DNA of 64,000 nucleotides from Siderastrea siderea (GCA_964030785.1 OZ034967.1:50975533-51039532); one strand, 5' to 3'; shown: positions 45,601 to 57,421, counted from the stretch's first letter. Made by a program: numbers and translations. The notes: generated from the letters alone by a model not told the origin.

Positions 45601-48600
45601 TTGCAGCCAAATGTGTCTCCCGGGTGTTTTAAATTAAAGCTACAAGCAAACGAGATTAACTTTGAAAACTGTTCAGCCCGACAATATTTCAAAAACCCAA
45701 ATCTCAATCCGTTTGAATCTTCGTCACTTTTGGCCATCCGTACCATCTTTTGTATTTGCTGTGTTTTTGAAATGTTCCTTCACTGTTTTAAGAGGTTATC
45801 TTTTTTATTTCACCGATTTTGATGGTCATTTCCCTTGCCTAAATTTGGCTAAAATTCGTGACACAGTCCCTTTAAGAATGCATCAGGATTCAAAAGGGGT
45901 TCAGGGCTCCAGGGCTCCTATAAAATGCAGCGCTCCAGGACTCCCAGACAGAAAATTTGGGGCTCTAGATAGTCTAGCAGATAGGTGAAACTATTCTGCA
46001 CTTTATGATAAAAGCATGAAACTTGGCACACCAATACTAGGTATCGTGGGGAACGTTTTAAAGATTTAGAGGCAATCTGGATAGGATCTGTGGCAGCTGG
46101 GAAGGAGGGGGGGATTTTTCAATATGGCTGCCATTTAGACTTTAACTGACTATTATTGGGAAAATGAAACAAAATTAACATGATAAATTGTTGAATTGTC
46201 AACGTAGTTATGTCCGCTTGTTGAATTTCCCATCAAAACAAACATTAACCTTTTTTCTGGGTGATTTAACTGAATTCGGGGATCGTTTTATTTTAGGTCA
46301 ACATTATGCAAATTAGATATCTAATTAATTCAATTACACAGGTCGGATGATTTAACCCCAATGTGGCTTTCTCCTTAATTATTTCGTTGGCCACTTTCAA
46401 GCTTACCTGTTTAACTGTTTCATGGAAGAACTATGATGCAGTCAAAGAACGTAGAAACACGTTATTACACAAGCCATTTATTCAGTTATTTGTCCTTTTA
46501 TTTCCCATTCTCATCACTTTAAGTCACCAACAGTAACGACACAAGCACAGTAACTTCCAAAACAGACTTTCATTCGCAAAGTTACCCCTTCGAGTATAGC
46601 CTTTACAGCTCTCGATTAACTGACTCGTTCTGTTAAATACAACCAGATTTTGTTGGACTGGGCAGTTTGGCACTAAAAGAGCACCAGGCCTACAAATAGC
46701 TAGCTTGGTATCCTGTCAGTGTCTAACTGAGGGGTTAAGGAAGGGAATTCTGTGCACATGAAGTTTTCTAACGTCTTCTCTGAAAAACGTTTTTCTTGCA
46801 TTATATTATTCGCATCGTTATCAGATACTGGAAGTAGCGATGAGCTCTAATTCTTTCAGCTTGGAAGAATTTAGTCTGTGTCCTGCTGTGAATTGCACAT
46901 ATCATCTGTACAAGCATTTGCAATGCGGGCATACATGTAGCATCAATGAGCGTACTCTATAGCGATCTAGCTATGCACCTTCTTCTTTCTGTAAAACACG
47001 GCATGGTGCTGCATCTAATACATGTTGCATACGTTACACCTGTCAGTGTTTGACGTCCTGAACTACGTGAGTTACATAACGTACCCGAGTAAACATCCCG
47101 TCCGCATTCCAGTTTGTTAGCCCATATCGACTTCAAACATCGTCTGGAACCAGTCGCTGTCTGCGGTATGAAGCAGCATAAAACTACAACTCTCTCGATA
47201 GTTTGTCAAGTTTAAGCAATGTAATTGTTATCTCATCTTAAGGTGCACATGCCTTGTTGTAATTTTAGGACATAAAATAGCGTTGTTTACTTCTTAAGTC
47301 TTCCAACAGAAATGTCCTTTAACGATGAATTGATCTTGCTATCCCAGGCCAGGACGTCAAACTCCTTCCATCAGCCAGAAATGTTATTCCAATCGTTGTG
47401 GTGTGTCCTTAGTATTCGCAAAACTCAGCGCAGCTCGGTTTCGTACTGCGAGAATTTTGTACCATAGATGCGATGCCTTTTGAACTAACGCAGACTACGA
47501 GTGCTATCCTGGTGTGCATGTAGGGTTTCCTTGGCATTTAATGCTTTCAGGAATGAATCTACATATCCGGTTGTAGTATGTTTTCTTATACAAGTACCAG
47601 AATCTAATCGCTGCATACAAAAAATATATGAAGGGCTCCGTGCAAGAATGTCCTAAGTGACGATTTGGGTCAATTTTTTTTTTGCTCCAAGGTGCCCGAA
47701 GTTTTGCATGTGGGCTCCTATTTAGTCAAAGATTATTGCTCTGTGTTTTTTTTTCGCTGAATTTTGCTTCGTTTTCAAGAGAAAAAGGGCAGAAAAACGC
47801 GGTCGGCGTCGTTTGTTTTCTTTTGTGCAAAACAGAAACAAAAGAAAACGATTAAGTTCTTTTGCAATACAAGTGAGTTGTACATGTAGGTAACACCCAG
47901 GATGGCCACTGGTGTCAACCATATGCTCTTCATACAGTGGAATTATTTGCAATAGGAGTCTGTGGCTGTTTAGTTACTCTTGTGATTAGTATAGTAGATA
48001 AACAATAAATAGTTATCCAAAAATAGGACAATCAGTAGCACTTCCATATTTTAAATGCATACATTAAGATGCTTTAACCAATCTAATTTAAGACAACTGG
48101 CCATTTATCAGTCCTTAGGAAAAATAATACAGTGTTGTGCATTCTTTTACCAGCTAGAACAAACAATTTCTGGTTGTCTCTTGAGATGATAGTAATGAAA
48201 AGGTAACCTACAACTATACAATCATCAAATGTGAATTAATTAAAATTTCTAATTTGCATATTTATAACCTCAGAATTATCTTTTCAATTTTCCATTCTCA
48301 GAAACTTTCTATGCCAATTTTGATAGCATGATTTTAATCTTTGAACTTAGTCAAATAGATCATTAGTATGTTTCCACACCAAAGAAGTACCACTGACGGG
48401 TCCATTTTGAATAATTACCCCCACTACTTTCACCACCCTCTTCTGGCTGACACAGCACATATCCCGATTGCCTCTAATCTTGAAAATGGTCCCCATGATG
48501 TCTAGTATTAACGTGCCAAGTTTGATGCTTTTATCATAAAGTACAGTACTCACCCCTTATTTGACACTTATCTGCCGGACTAAGAGCTCCACCACTTCAC

Positions 48601-50338
48601 TTCAGGGTTCTGTTTCTGTCTGGACTCCAAGTTGAGAAAGGCTTTGGGCTCCGGGCTCCGGGCTCCATGACAAAAATTTTGAGGCTCCAGGATTCCAACC
48701 CCCCCCCCCCCCCCCCCCCCCTTTGGGACCATGATGCATAACATCCACATGCATCTACTGCATAAATTATGAAGCTTAGATTTCTCCTTTTTTATTATTT
48801 CTTGTTGCTAGCAAGAGTAGTGAAGTTACTTCCAGTAATAATAAGAGTGGTCAATTTTGTCAGGAATTCAAAGACATCTGGTCCAAGCTGGATCTGATTA
48901 TTGATGGCGGGGTGTTAGGACTGACCGAACAGTGCCGCAAGGGTTCAACTGTGGTAAATTTGTCAGTTCCTGGAAAATTCTCTATTATCAGGGAAGGCAG
49001 GCGAGTAGAGTTATGCTGCATTAATTTCAATGACACAATATAATAATTAACATAATAATTATTAATTTTCCAGTAATGCCTTTTTTAATGCTAGTACTAA
49101 AACTGTGGGAATGTCATCCTAGCCACTAACTTAAGGTTAGAGATTGTTATAGAAGTGCGAGTATTAGAAGAAAATTTAAAAGTAGTTCCTTGCTCAAATA
49201 CATATACAAGTAACTAGATAATAACTATTACACTTACACATAAGAATTTCTTTGAATGGTTAGTAATAATAATGATGATGATGATGATGATGATGATGAT
49301 TATGCAATCTCAATCTTCTTGTCAGTGCTTCTTTATTTTTAAACTGGTGAGATAAATAAGGTTGCTAAAGTAATAAACCTGGGATAACAGGCTTGCTTTG
49401 TCAAATGTTTACTGTACAAGTTAGCTTGGTAGCCCCAGATACAGATCAGCAAATAATATTGTTAATAACTGTTACAGATTATCAATAATTATTAACTGTT
49501 CTTTGAATAATTATTATTCATTGAAGTGGATGTGAATAGTGGTGGATATTTGCCGAGCCGCTAAGGAGCGAGGTAATATCTACCACTCTTCATGGACGCT
49601 GAGGTGAATAATAAATTTTTGTTCTAGTAATTACCAAACCAGTAATTAGCCAGCACCGAAAAGTTCCTTTTTTTCTGAGAAATGAGGGAAAACTTGTGTG
49701 TGAAATCCAGAAAAATGCTGTGAGGCGAATAGCATATACTATCCCAAGTTTGAGTAGCAAATCAGAGTGCGTGAAAAACACTTCCATTCACTGGTTTGAT
49801 ATATACTGACACCTTACATTTAATAATTATAGTGTTCTCTGTTCTCGTAAAATTAAGATGTCAGTAATTTGGCAAGTTGTTGACTCAATTGTCTCAGAAA
49901 ACCAAACTAACAGGACAATAAAATAGCATAGAAAGAACTTTCTGCCAGAATTACTACTACTACTACTACTACTACTACTATGTCTAGCATGTTCGCACAA
50001 TCTTAATGAGCTCTTTCCAATCCACACATTGTTCTGAGCCGATTGGGAGCTCTGACCACAACAACCCTGAGTCACATTCGGTCAAAAAAAGCAAAGTCAT
50101 CAGTAATGACTGTAGACATGTTTGGTAATTGTTTACACTGTTGTGGTTGATTGACAGCTAAAGATGACAATAACTAGGCCATGCATGCCATTTTTTATAT
50201 TGGAACTGCTGTTCAGCTGGGTGATGAGGCAAGGAGGACTCTTCTTACATAACTTTGCTCTGTTTGCTTTGCAGTGCTTATAACCAGACAATCAACATTC
50301 TTGCTGAGAAGTATGGACTTGAGGACTGTAGTAGCTGA
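42620..50338 (+). CDS. YRDC: Threonylcarbamoyl-AMP synthase (YrdC/Sua5 family)
   Basis: Exons: 42620-42677, 42923-43130, 44774-45011, 48864-49000, 50275-50338, giving 234 residues with ATG and TGA. The product makes threonylcarbamoyl-AMP from threonine, bicarbonate and ATP, the first step of tRNA t6A37 modification. Visible family motifs are LPTDTIYGVAALA (44-56), KRHEEKPVAICVG, LLPGPVTLVFERTE, LVGIRIPDH, PLALTSANVS, LIIDGG and KGSTVVNLSVPGKFSIIR. The C-terminus (AYNQTINILAEKYGL) matches animal YRDC. Intron 4 starts with GC (cag|gcgagt) and ends with AG, and the join is needed to keep the frame. The protein is shorter than mammalian YRDC at the N-terminus, with no clear mitochondrial presequence. 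ATG at 42623 is an alternative start. Large introns 2-4 hold repeats. Confidence 0.95.
43795..43941 (+). repeat. Direct repeat, copy 1 (YRDC intron 2)
   Basis: About 147 bases starting tgcaatctcaatcttcttgt and including ggttgctaaagtaataaacc and gtacaagttagcttggtagc. It is highly similar to 49303-49446. The family is unrecognised. Confidence 0.85.
44164..44240. repeat. Perfect 37-bp hairpin with 3-base loop
   Basis: 44164-44200 is the exact reverse complement of 44204-44240 (gtcaacactactgcaccg ... cggtgcagtagtgttgac), with loop taa. It lies in YRDC intron 2, next to a tagactgcgag MITE end at about 44095. Confidence 0.9.
45480..45871. mobile_element. MITE with TTAA target duplication
   Basis: The ends agggactgtgtcacg and cgtgacacagtccct are inverted. 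TTAA flanks both sides (45476-45479, 45872-45875). A TTAA target fits piggyBac- or Kolobok-type transposition. It lies in YRDC intron 3. The ORFs across it (about 100 codons on both strands) have no recognisable domain. Confidence 0.85.
45878..48739. mobile_element. 2.9-kb foldback-like element in YRDC intron 3
   Basis: The outer ends atgcatca and tgatgcat are inverted. Long imperfect inverted arms follow: on the left, repeated gggctcc words, tttatgataaaagcatgaaa, cttggcac and gaggcaatc to about 46131; the right arm (about 48395-48739) carries the inverse (gattgcctctaatcttga, gtgccaagtttgatgctttt, ggctccgggctccgggctcc). The interior of about 2.2 kb has no ORF above 80 codons. No target duplication is clear. 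A C-run at about 48700-48720 lies near the right end. Confidence 0.7.
49270..49300. repeat. (GAT)n microsatellite
   Basis: About nine atg/gat units, immediately upstream of the second direct-repeat copy in YRDC intron 4. Confidence 0.95.
49303..49446 (+). repeat. Direct repeat, copy 2 (YRDC intron 4)
   Basis: Starts tgcaatctcaatcttcttgt and shares gagataaataaggttgct, aacctgggataacaggctt and agcttggtagccccagat with 43795-43941. Confidence 0.85.
49952..49980. repeat. (ACT)n microsatellite
   Basis: About nine act units in YRDC intron 4. The serine run in the overlapping ORF is an artefact. Confidence 0.95.
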
Positions 50339-51684
50339 TTCATAATCCAATGCTGTTTTGCTTTGGAAATAACTTTCATAATAGATGCTGATGCAAAGAT
50401 GTGCTCTCTAGCAGACTGTGTAACACTATTCTCTGTCCTTGGGCCTTAGGGCCAATTTAGACAGTACGACTCTTGCTTACGACTGTCGTATGACTTTTGT
50501 AGCATGCGCTGCTCGCGTCAAGCAAAGATCGTTAATACAACTCGTCATTCTAACATTTTGATTGTGGCCATGTCTGTCATTAAGGGATTTAAAACATGTT
50601 TCAAAATCCTACGACAGTTCTCATGTTGTGTGCAACTGTCGGGAAAATGTTGTACGTCTGATTTAGTTGGCTCGATTTGTGCTCTAGAGGTGACGTGAGC
50701 AAGTCTCATACTACAGTCGTAAGGAAAAAAGGTAACATCTAAATAGGCCCTAAGAGGCACAAAATAATACTAGATTTGTGAGAGGAAGCAAGAAAACACT
50801 GTGACAGGGAGGAGTGAAAAGGACAAATTTCTTTCCTTTCATTTCCTTCTCCCCCTCCTACTTATACCCATCCCCTCCATTCAGACAACAGCACAATCAA
50901 GTATTATACTTTATTCTCCTAGGGTTTATTTTCATCAAGTAATTTGTGTAGGAAAGTTTTAAACATTGATTCAGACTTGTCTAGTTAATAATTTTGAATT
51001 TTAGCAAACGTGTATTAAAATACCTAAAGCACAGTAAGACTGCACGGTAAGATTTAATAGATTGCTACTAGAATTGAATGTCTTTTAATTTGATACAGTT
51101 GCACAATAATGCATAGTTTTTGTTTTATATTAAGTTATATGCCAAGTGTAAATACAATTTGCAATTTTGATATAGTGACATTTTTAGTATTTCATAAATG
51201 TTATTTATTACCATATTTTCTCAAATAAACATCTGGGATGTTTATTGCAAACTGGCCTGCTGTGATTGAGGTAAGGCCAATTGTTGCAAAAAAGGTCAAA
51301 CTGCCACTTTCATTTAACCTTTAAAAATATAATTTTGTGATGTTTAATCAAATTCTCCAAACAAGTAGTACAAGAAATACTTGAAGAACAATGAGAAGAA
51401 TATGCATGTACATATTGGAGCTTAAAGGTTTACCTCTCAATATTGTGTTCTTGTAGATGCTTGTCAGCCTTGAAGAGTTTGAATCTGTCAAACGTTTCCT
51501 TAAGATTCATGAGAGTTCACAACTTGCTGGTCATTTCACTCTTATCTCCAACTCTTGCACGCTGACAGGATCGTAACCCTTTAACCCCCAGTATCAACAT
51601 GTTTGTTCTCCTTACTGTTCTCCATATATTTCTTATGGTCCTAGTCGGGAGAATTTGCTAACACATCAAGAAACCTCATCTTAA

Positions 51685-52551
51685 AGGGGCATAGTCACGC
51701 TATTTCAGTTCACTTTAGAAATCAAAAAATATGTTCTCACATCAAATGAAGGGCCCGGTGGAAAAAGGGCGTAAGTGACGATTTGAGGTTAAAATCGAAA
51801 TTGCTCCTATTTAGCTGAACATTGGCACACAGGCTGGTTTTCATGTGAGGAACGCCATTGCGCACTTATTTCTTGACCTGAGATCTAAAATTTGAAGAAT
51901 TAGCGTATTACTTTTGCGTGAAAAGTGTTGTTGAACTGAACTCGCTCAAGTGATGCGTGAAAGATTTCTTTTGCTCTCTGCCTGAACTAAAACAAAGGAA
52001 TTCAACCTAGAATCCGCGGTCCTGTTGTTTTCTTTGTGTCAGTTTTAAGCAAAAGTAATACGCTAATTCTTCAAATTTTAGATCTCAGGTCAAGAAATAA
52101 GTGCGCTACGGCGTTCCTCACATGAAAACCAGCCTGTGTGCCAATGTTCAGCTAAATAGGAGCAATTTCGATTTTAACCTCAAATCGTCACTTACGCCCT
52201 TTTTCCACCGGGCCCTTCAAATGAACGCCCACAAATAATGGTCTAGTTTTGTTACCAAAGACTATATTACTTCACTGAAACTATTTTCTGTCGTCTGTTG
52301 CTACGGATGGCATGGATGGAAATGGATTGCAATTTGAAAAAATTAGGCTAATTTTTTCAAATTCTGTCACCGTGTTGACATTAAATCGATATTACTGGTA
52401 AATGGTCATGGTTTGTTTTCTCTAAATGAAATTAAGTTAATATGTTCCTTTAAATGTTCAAACACATTGTTGGGCATGGATAAAGTTAGTTACCGATAAT
52501 TCTAACACACTTTTGACCAGAAATCTGTGAAATCCTCGTGACTATGCCCCT
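51685..52551. mobile_element. Middle MITE of the nest, TTAA target
   Basis: Inverted ends aggggcatagtcacg and cgtgactatgcccct, flanked by TTAA at 51681-51684 and 52552-52555. It is related in style to 45480-45871 and is itself interrupted at 51750-52216. Confidence 0.85.
51750..52216. mobile_element. Inner 467-bp hAT-like MITE with 8-bp TSD
   Basis: The ends agggcccggtgg and ccaccgggccct begin arms of about 170 bases that are nearly exact inverses (taagtgacgatttgaggtta, gcacacaggctggttttcat, gacctgagatctaaaatttg). The direct repeat tcaaatga flanks it at 51742-51749 and 52217-52224. An 8-base duplication is typical of hAT elements. A degraded relative lies near 47626-47725. Confidence 0.88.
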
Positions 52552-52835
52552 TTAAGCAGTCACTTTCTTAATTCTCATAACCTGTATGTTTGACCAAGTA
52601 ATGATACTGTAAGAAGAAATTAGATCTCGTCACTATTTGGGTTTAAAGGGTTAATTATCTGATTTCATGTCAACTTTGTTGCTTCATCCAGGCTAACATT
52701 TAAAATTATTGACAACACACTAAACATATTGAGCATTCACTTACTTTAATGCTAAAATGTAAATAAACTGTAAGCATAACATTTAAGCTGGCACAAATCC
52801 TTTGTAAAAAGGTAGGAGTTACAACCCAGGGAGGG

Positions 52836-53286
52836 GGGGTACTCCCATATATAAGCCATATAAGTATGTTCCACAGAATAGGGTATGGTTTTTGAGGTTT
52901 TCAGGCCCTAAATAGGGTATCCATTTTCCCCCTTTTTGGAATATTAATTTTGCGATCCCAGTGTAATTCTTAGATAGGGTACCTTTTTTGTACAAACTAA
53001 AATTGCAGTGCGTAAACCATGGCTGTGATGGCGTATTATTAAACTAGGTTAGTCTAGTAGTCTGTGCTCGATGCTATACTTCTCGTGTTACAGAAAAGAA
53101 AAAAAAATGACCTGATCACACAATTTTTAGTGATCATTTTTCCTTTGAATAGGGTTGTCATTTTTTCACGTTTGGGCATTAAAAAGGGTATTAATTGTCG
53201 ATTTTCTATACTTAAATAGGGTCAGGTTTAAGAACCTCTGCGGCACGCACCTATCCTAAATTGATGAGAGTACCCCCTCCCCCTGG
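52836..53286. mobile_element. MITE of the ggggtactccc family
   Basis: Left cagggagggggggtactccc and right gagagtaccccctccccctg are inverted. The interior has paired aaatagggta words and ctgcggcacgcacctatcct, as in 41101-41560. Confidence 0.7.
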
Positions 53287-53461
53287 GGAGGAAGAGGTTA
53301 CAATCCCAAAGGAACTGTTATATGGGGATTATAAAATAGAGCAGTCACTTTTTTCAGCTTCTTGCAGGGAGAAGGGGTTGATTCAGGGTTTTTTCAGAGG
53401 GAGTTAGTTCCTGCTTGTGATTCTTCCCCTTAATCTGCTTCTGTCAAGGTGAGATTTTTGT

Positions 53462-54446
53462 CTACCCAAATATTTGAATGCGACAATTATACATGTCAGT
53501 TATTATTATTCGACTATCCCCAAGAACTGCTGCACAGACTGGGTAATAAAATTGCCCTTTCTCTGAGCCATATGTTCCAAACTTTGTTAAAAACTTTCCA
53601 TTCTGTTCAAAGAGCTGAACTCGGTGATTCTCCGAATCGCAGACTACCAGATGTCCTTCCTGGTTCAATGCCAAACAACGAGGTGAACCAAAGTCACCAT
53701 CACCATCCCCCTTTTTCCCAAACTTGTATAAATAGTTCCCCTTCAGGTCAAAAACTTTTATACAGTGATCACCAAAATCTGACACAATAAAATACTGATC
53801 TTGCTGAATACAGTGAGCAGCAGAGTTTAAACTCCCTTCCCCACCCAGTTTACGTAAGAACTCCCCACTTGGAGAGAAGATCTTGATTAACTTGTTTCCT
53901 GTGTCAGCTACAATGATATTACCCTCACTGTCTAGAGATAAACCATAAGGGGCATTCAGCTGGTGATCAAGACTTCCTTCCTCACCAAAATGACTGAGAT
54001 ATTTACCGTCCCCACTAAAGGTCTGAACCTGGTGGTTGTGTCTGTCACTGTGATATTCCCATTGTCATGATAAACTATCCCAGTGGGAAAATTAAACTCT
54101 CCCTGTCTATTACTTTTCCAATTATTGTGGGACCCAAATGTTTTTAAGGAAGTCCCGTCAATATTAAAAATCTGAACCCTGTTGTTCGATGTGTCACTCA
54201 CTACAATTTGCGGACCAATGACGTTTCGCTTTGTCACTGCCACACCCCATGGCATGGAAAGCTCTCCGATAGTGGAACCATGTTGCCCAAAGGAGGCCAC
54301 AGGTTTGAACTGTCTCACAGGTCTGGGTCCTTGATCCTTCAGAGCCATCACAAAGTGTTCTTCACGTATTCACTGGCGTTGTTCCCTTCGATCATGCAAT
54401 CTGATACAGTTGTCACAACAGAGCGCACAGACCTCAGAGTGGACAC
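53462..54446 (-). pseudogene. Broken TRIM/NHL-repeat gene (TRIM2/3/71-like)
   Basis: Minus strand. An acceptor at 54447-54448 opens a B-box remnant (EVCALCCDNCIRLHD), an in-frame TGA follows at 54372-54370, then HFVMALKD runs straight into NHL repeats: FKPVASFGQHG, MPWGVAVTKRN, VVSDTSNNRVQIF, FPTGIVYHDNGNITVTD. Near 54040-54048 the frame is lost. The next frame carries on with DRHNHQVQTFSGDG and further NHL repeats to CRIQIFG and a stop at 53464-53462. The change is explained by loss of one 4-base unit of a gaca repeat. The coiled coil and filamin domain usual between B-box and NHL are absent. Intact relatives are ubiquitin ligases or RNA regulators. It is probably a pseudogene. A sequencing error could explain the frameshift, but not the stop and the missing domains as well. 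Confidence 0.8.
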
Positions 54447-55474
54447 CTATTAAAAACAACACAAACAGTAATGGATCAGTTAATTGGCACTGTTGGAAAT
54501 GACTGATGCATAAGAGAACGGTGTGAAATGTATCCAGTTTTTCACGAAAATACAAACGAAAATTCCGAGTTCCAAACATGACCTGAGTTGGACTGATGAT
54601 CTCCCCAGGGTCGGATGCCATGACTACCGAGCTATATAAGAACTGTGAGAATCGTGCATGGCAAGTTGTGGGTCATCAACGGTTCAGATGTGACGGGATC
54701 ATTGCTCGACCCCGTCGCGTTCTTCTTTGCGGTCCCATCGGCGTAACAAATTGAATATAGTAGACCGTACACATTTACCTTTTTCGTTATCACCAATTTT
54801 AAGTTCGCTTTGGGGACTCTCGATTCCTTAAAATATTCCGAGCACGTTAATTACTGCTGCCACGCCACTCTCAGTTTATACTGAGTCTCGTTCACGAAGT
54901 GAAGGCAGAACTGTGACGGAAACTGCTGTGGACTAGCTGTGAACGCGATCGGACAGAAAGAATTATTTTGTCGCGAAAATTATGCAGCTCAAGGTCTGAT
55001 CGTACTCATCAACCACTGTACACAAATAGCTATCGAAGTCACTGAACAGTGAATAAAGCTGATAATATTTACACTGGCCTGATGATGTTAACCAATCACA
55101 AGGCGTCATTTTGACTTGTTTTGAAGATACAAGAAGACTCGTATCGTTCGGTCACGCGATTCTTGAGGGGAGACCCGGACTGAGAGCAATAATATTGGCC
55201 TGCGAGAGTAGCCGCCTTTTGTTGAAGAAAAGCCAAAAAAGCCCTCTGTTTTCGCAGCCTAGGTGAATGAGCGTTCCGTCAGTCTTTCCATGCTTGTGGA
55301 TGTTCGTGCAGACAGCTGAGGGTATTGAGGCTAACGTCACGCCACAGTTGAGGATTAAAAGCAGAGCCAAAGAACTTCCCGTGCAGCTGTTTGATTAGGC
55401 TTGAAAGTATTGCAAATGATTGCAATCAGCTGAAAACCGGGCGATACTTAAGCCGTCATCAAAAGATATAGCGG

Positions 55475-55695
55475 TGTTTGCTACCCCCACGTCCCCAGGG
55501 GTACCCCCTCTAGAGGGCTATACGGGGAGGCTCCGCCCGAAAGGGGTGCCTTTTTTTAAGCTCGCAGTTTGTTAAAGGGGAGGAAAAATTGCCATTTTAG
55601 TATAGGAAAAGGAGAGGCCAAAAACCATACCCTGTTCAGTAGCATGTCCCCGCATAGGCCATATGAGGGAATACCCCTTCCCCCCCCCCCTCACC
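55475..55695. mobile_element. MITE, ggggtacccc family, short form
   Basis: Left ccccaggggtaccccctcta, right atgagggaatacccc-ttccccccc. The interior gggctatacggggaggctcc, ccgcccgaaaggggtgcct and tttaagctcgcagt matches the fragment at 36040-36190 in a HUNK-like intron. Confidence 0.6.
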
Positions 55696-56718
55696 GAACC
55701 ATGGACAGTATCTGATCGCTTTCAACCTACAAAAAGACAATGAGTGACACAACCGCACTGTCATAATTATTCTCAATAGAACTCTGTGGATGCCCACTAA
55801 ATGCAAGTGCCACACAAAGAAGAATGATTTATTTAATAGATTTTCGGACAGTGCAAGACATGAAACATGTTTGTTTGCCAATTTGGGAGGTGTGGATTTG
55901 ACTTATGTGTGCGTGGGTGGGAGGGCGGGGAAACAAAATATTTCATTCCTTCAGGAGGTCAGCCCTTAAATCTGCTGCTAGTAAACAATGTTACCGATAC
56001 TGTTGCATGGTGAACCACAGGAAACACAAGAGTGCGTTGTTCAATAAATTAATTTGATCTTTACGCACCATACACCTGTTTTAACCCTGCACTGATCACT
56101 GCTGTGTCACTCGCAGGGCAAAACATAGATTGAATAACACACCACTGCCTTCTGTGAGTAAACTACAAATTTTGCCATTATTAATGTATAATTAAAACAT
56201 AAAAGCAAACATTACTAGTGGGAATATGTTCTAAAGAACTCATAACTTTGAAAATAAATTAAAGTCCTTTCAAAACTTTTTCCTTTTAAATATTTAATGT
56301 GCAAATAAATACTTATTAAATATTTAAATAAACCACGCCGTACATTGTTTGCGTTGCTTGAAATAAATATTGAGACTATCAAATCCAGCATTTGAATGCT
56401 CACACTTGAGGATTTTGGCAATACACTCAATAAATTGAAAGTTACAGAATAATCTACCTTCCTGCCAGAAGTCTTAAACACCCTGGCACTGTATGGGGCA
56501 CCAAATTACTCCAAGCTGACACTGTTTTATGGAGTCTCCCCAAAAAATGTTAAGCCCTCATAAGCCTATTTAGCCTGCAACTACAAGAGCTTAAGCATAT
56601 TTCCATAGTATAAAGCCTCAAACATGGTAGACCATGGCAGTGTTACTTCTCCAAGCCCCCAACAGCATTCTCCTTGTTATTCCCAGTTGTTTTTTTATAC
56701 TGCGGAGAATTTTTTCTC

Positions 56719-56934
56719 TTAACCCTTTATGCCCTAATAGCGACAAGCATCTAATTTCTCCTAACAATATCACTACTTGATCACACGTACAGGTCACGAG
56801 AATAAAGGAAATGATCACCAAACATGAAAATTAATGTCTTGATGTTTTGCAAATTCCCTTAACTAGTACCATAAGAAATATATGGAGAACAGTAAGGAGA
56901 ATATGCATATTGATAGTAGGGCTTAAAGGGTTAA
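56719..56934. mobile_element. Uninterrupted MITE of the taaccctttaa family
   Basis: The ends ttaaccctttat and gcttaaagggttaa are inverted. The interior gaaatgatcaccaaacatga and atatatggagaacagtaagg matches 1941-2150 and the outer element at 51574-52654. Confidence 0.75.
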
Positions 56935-56987
56935 GAATTACATTGATGCCAATCAAGACTCAAATTACCTTTCTACAGAAGGAAAAT

Positions 56988-57421
56988 TTAAAGTGCACCT
57001 AACCCCTAAATATTTTTTTGCTAAAATAAATCTTTGCACCTGTTCAAAACACATTTGTGCCTTTTTTTAACCAAATCTTGCCTTTATATAGGCTGTAAAC
57101 ATTGCAAAATCAAGCCATCATCTGTCACACAACCAGGCTAATTAGGGGCATGGGTCTATTCCTGATGTGACATCACAAACTGATTTGCATCGTGTTAAGT
57201 CTGTAAACATACACGCAAAGCAGTCTGTGACATCACAGAGAGAATTTATACCCATGCCCCTTCTGAATCAGTTGCATAACAAATGATGCTTAGTTTCTTG
57301 TAAGTTTTAAAGCCCATAAAAAAGTAAAAAACTGCAAATAATGGCTATGTGACTACACTGAAATAGGTGCAAAGTTAAATATATTAGCGGAAAAATATTT
57401 TATGGTTAGGTGTCCTCTAAA
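56988..57421. mobile_element. MITE with inverted cacctaacccctaaatat ends
   Basis: Left ttaaagtgcacctaacccct then aaatatttttttgctaa. Right ttagcggaaaaatatttta then tggttaggtgtcctctaaa. An internal gggcatgggtctattcctga / atacccatgccccttctg pair is also inverted. Confidence 0.7.

Larger units (their letters stand above)
51574..52654. mobile_element. Outer MITE of a three-level nest (taaccctttaa family)
   Basis: The left end is taaccctttaacccccag and the right end is gggtttaaagggttaa. The interior words ttctccttactgttctccat and cactttcttaattctcata match the uninterrupted relative at 56719-56934. It is split by the element at 51685-52551. Confidence 0.75.
50339..53461. other. Convergent intergenic region downstream of YRDC
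   Basis: It holds the YRDC 3' UTR (candidate poly-A signal aataaa at about 51225), the nested transposon cluster at 51574-52654 and a MITE at 52836-53286. No coding sequence is supported. Confidence 0.6.

Noticed and set aside
45538..45988. 94- and 108-codon ORFs in YRDC intron 3
   Set aside because: Most of their length lies in the TTAA MITE, and the second runs into the next element; no domain seen.
54030..54060. A tiny intron to explain the NHL frame change
   Set aside because: No GT/AG or GC/AG pair restores the frame; a missing 4-base gaca unit explains it with all residues kept.
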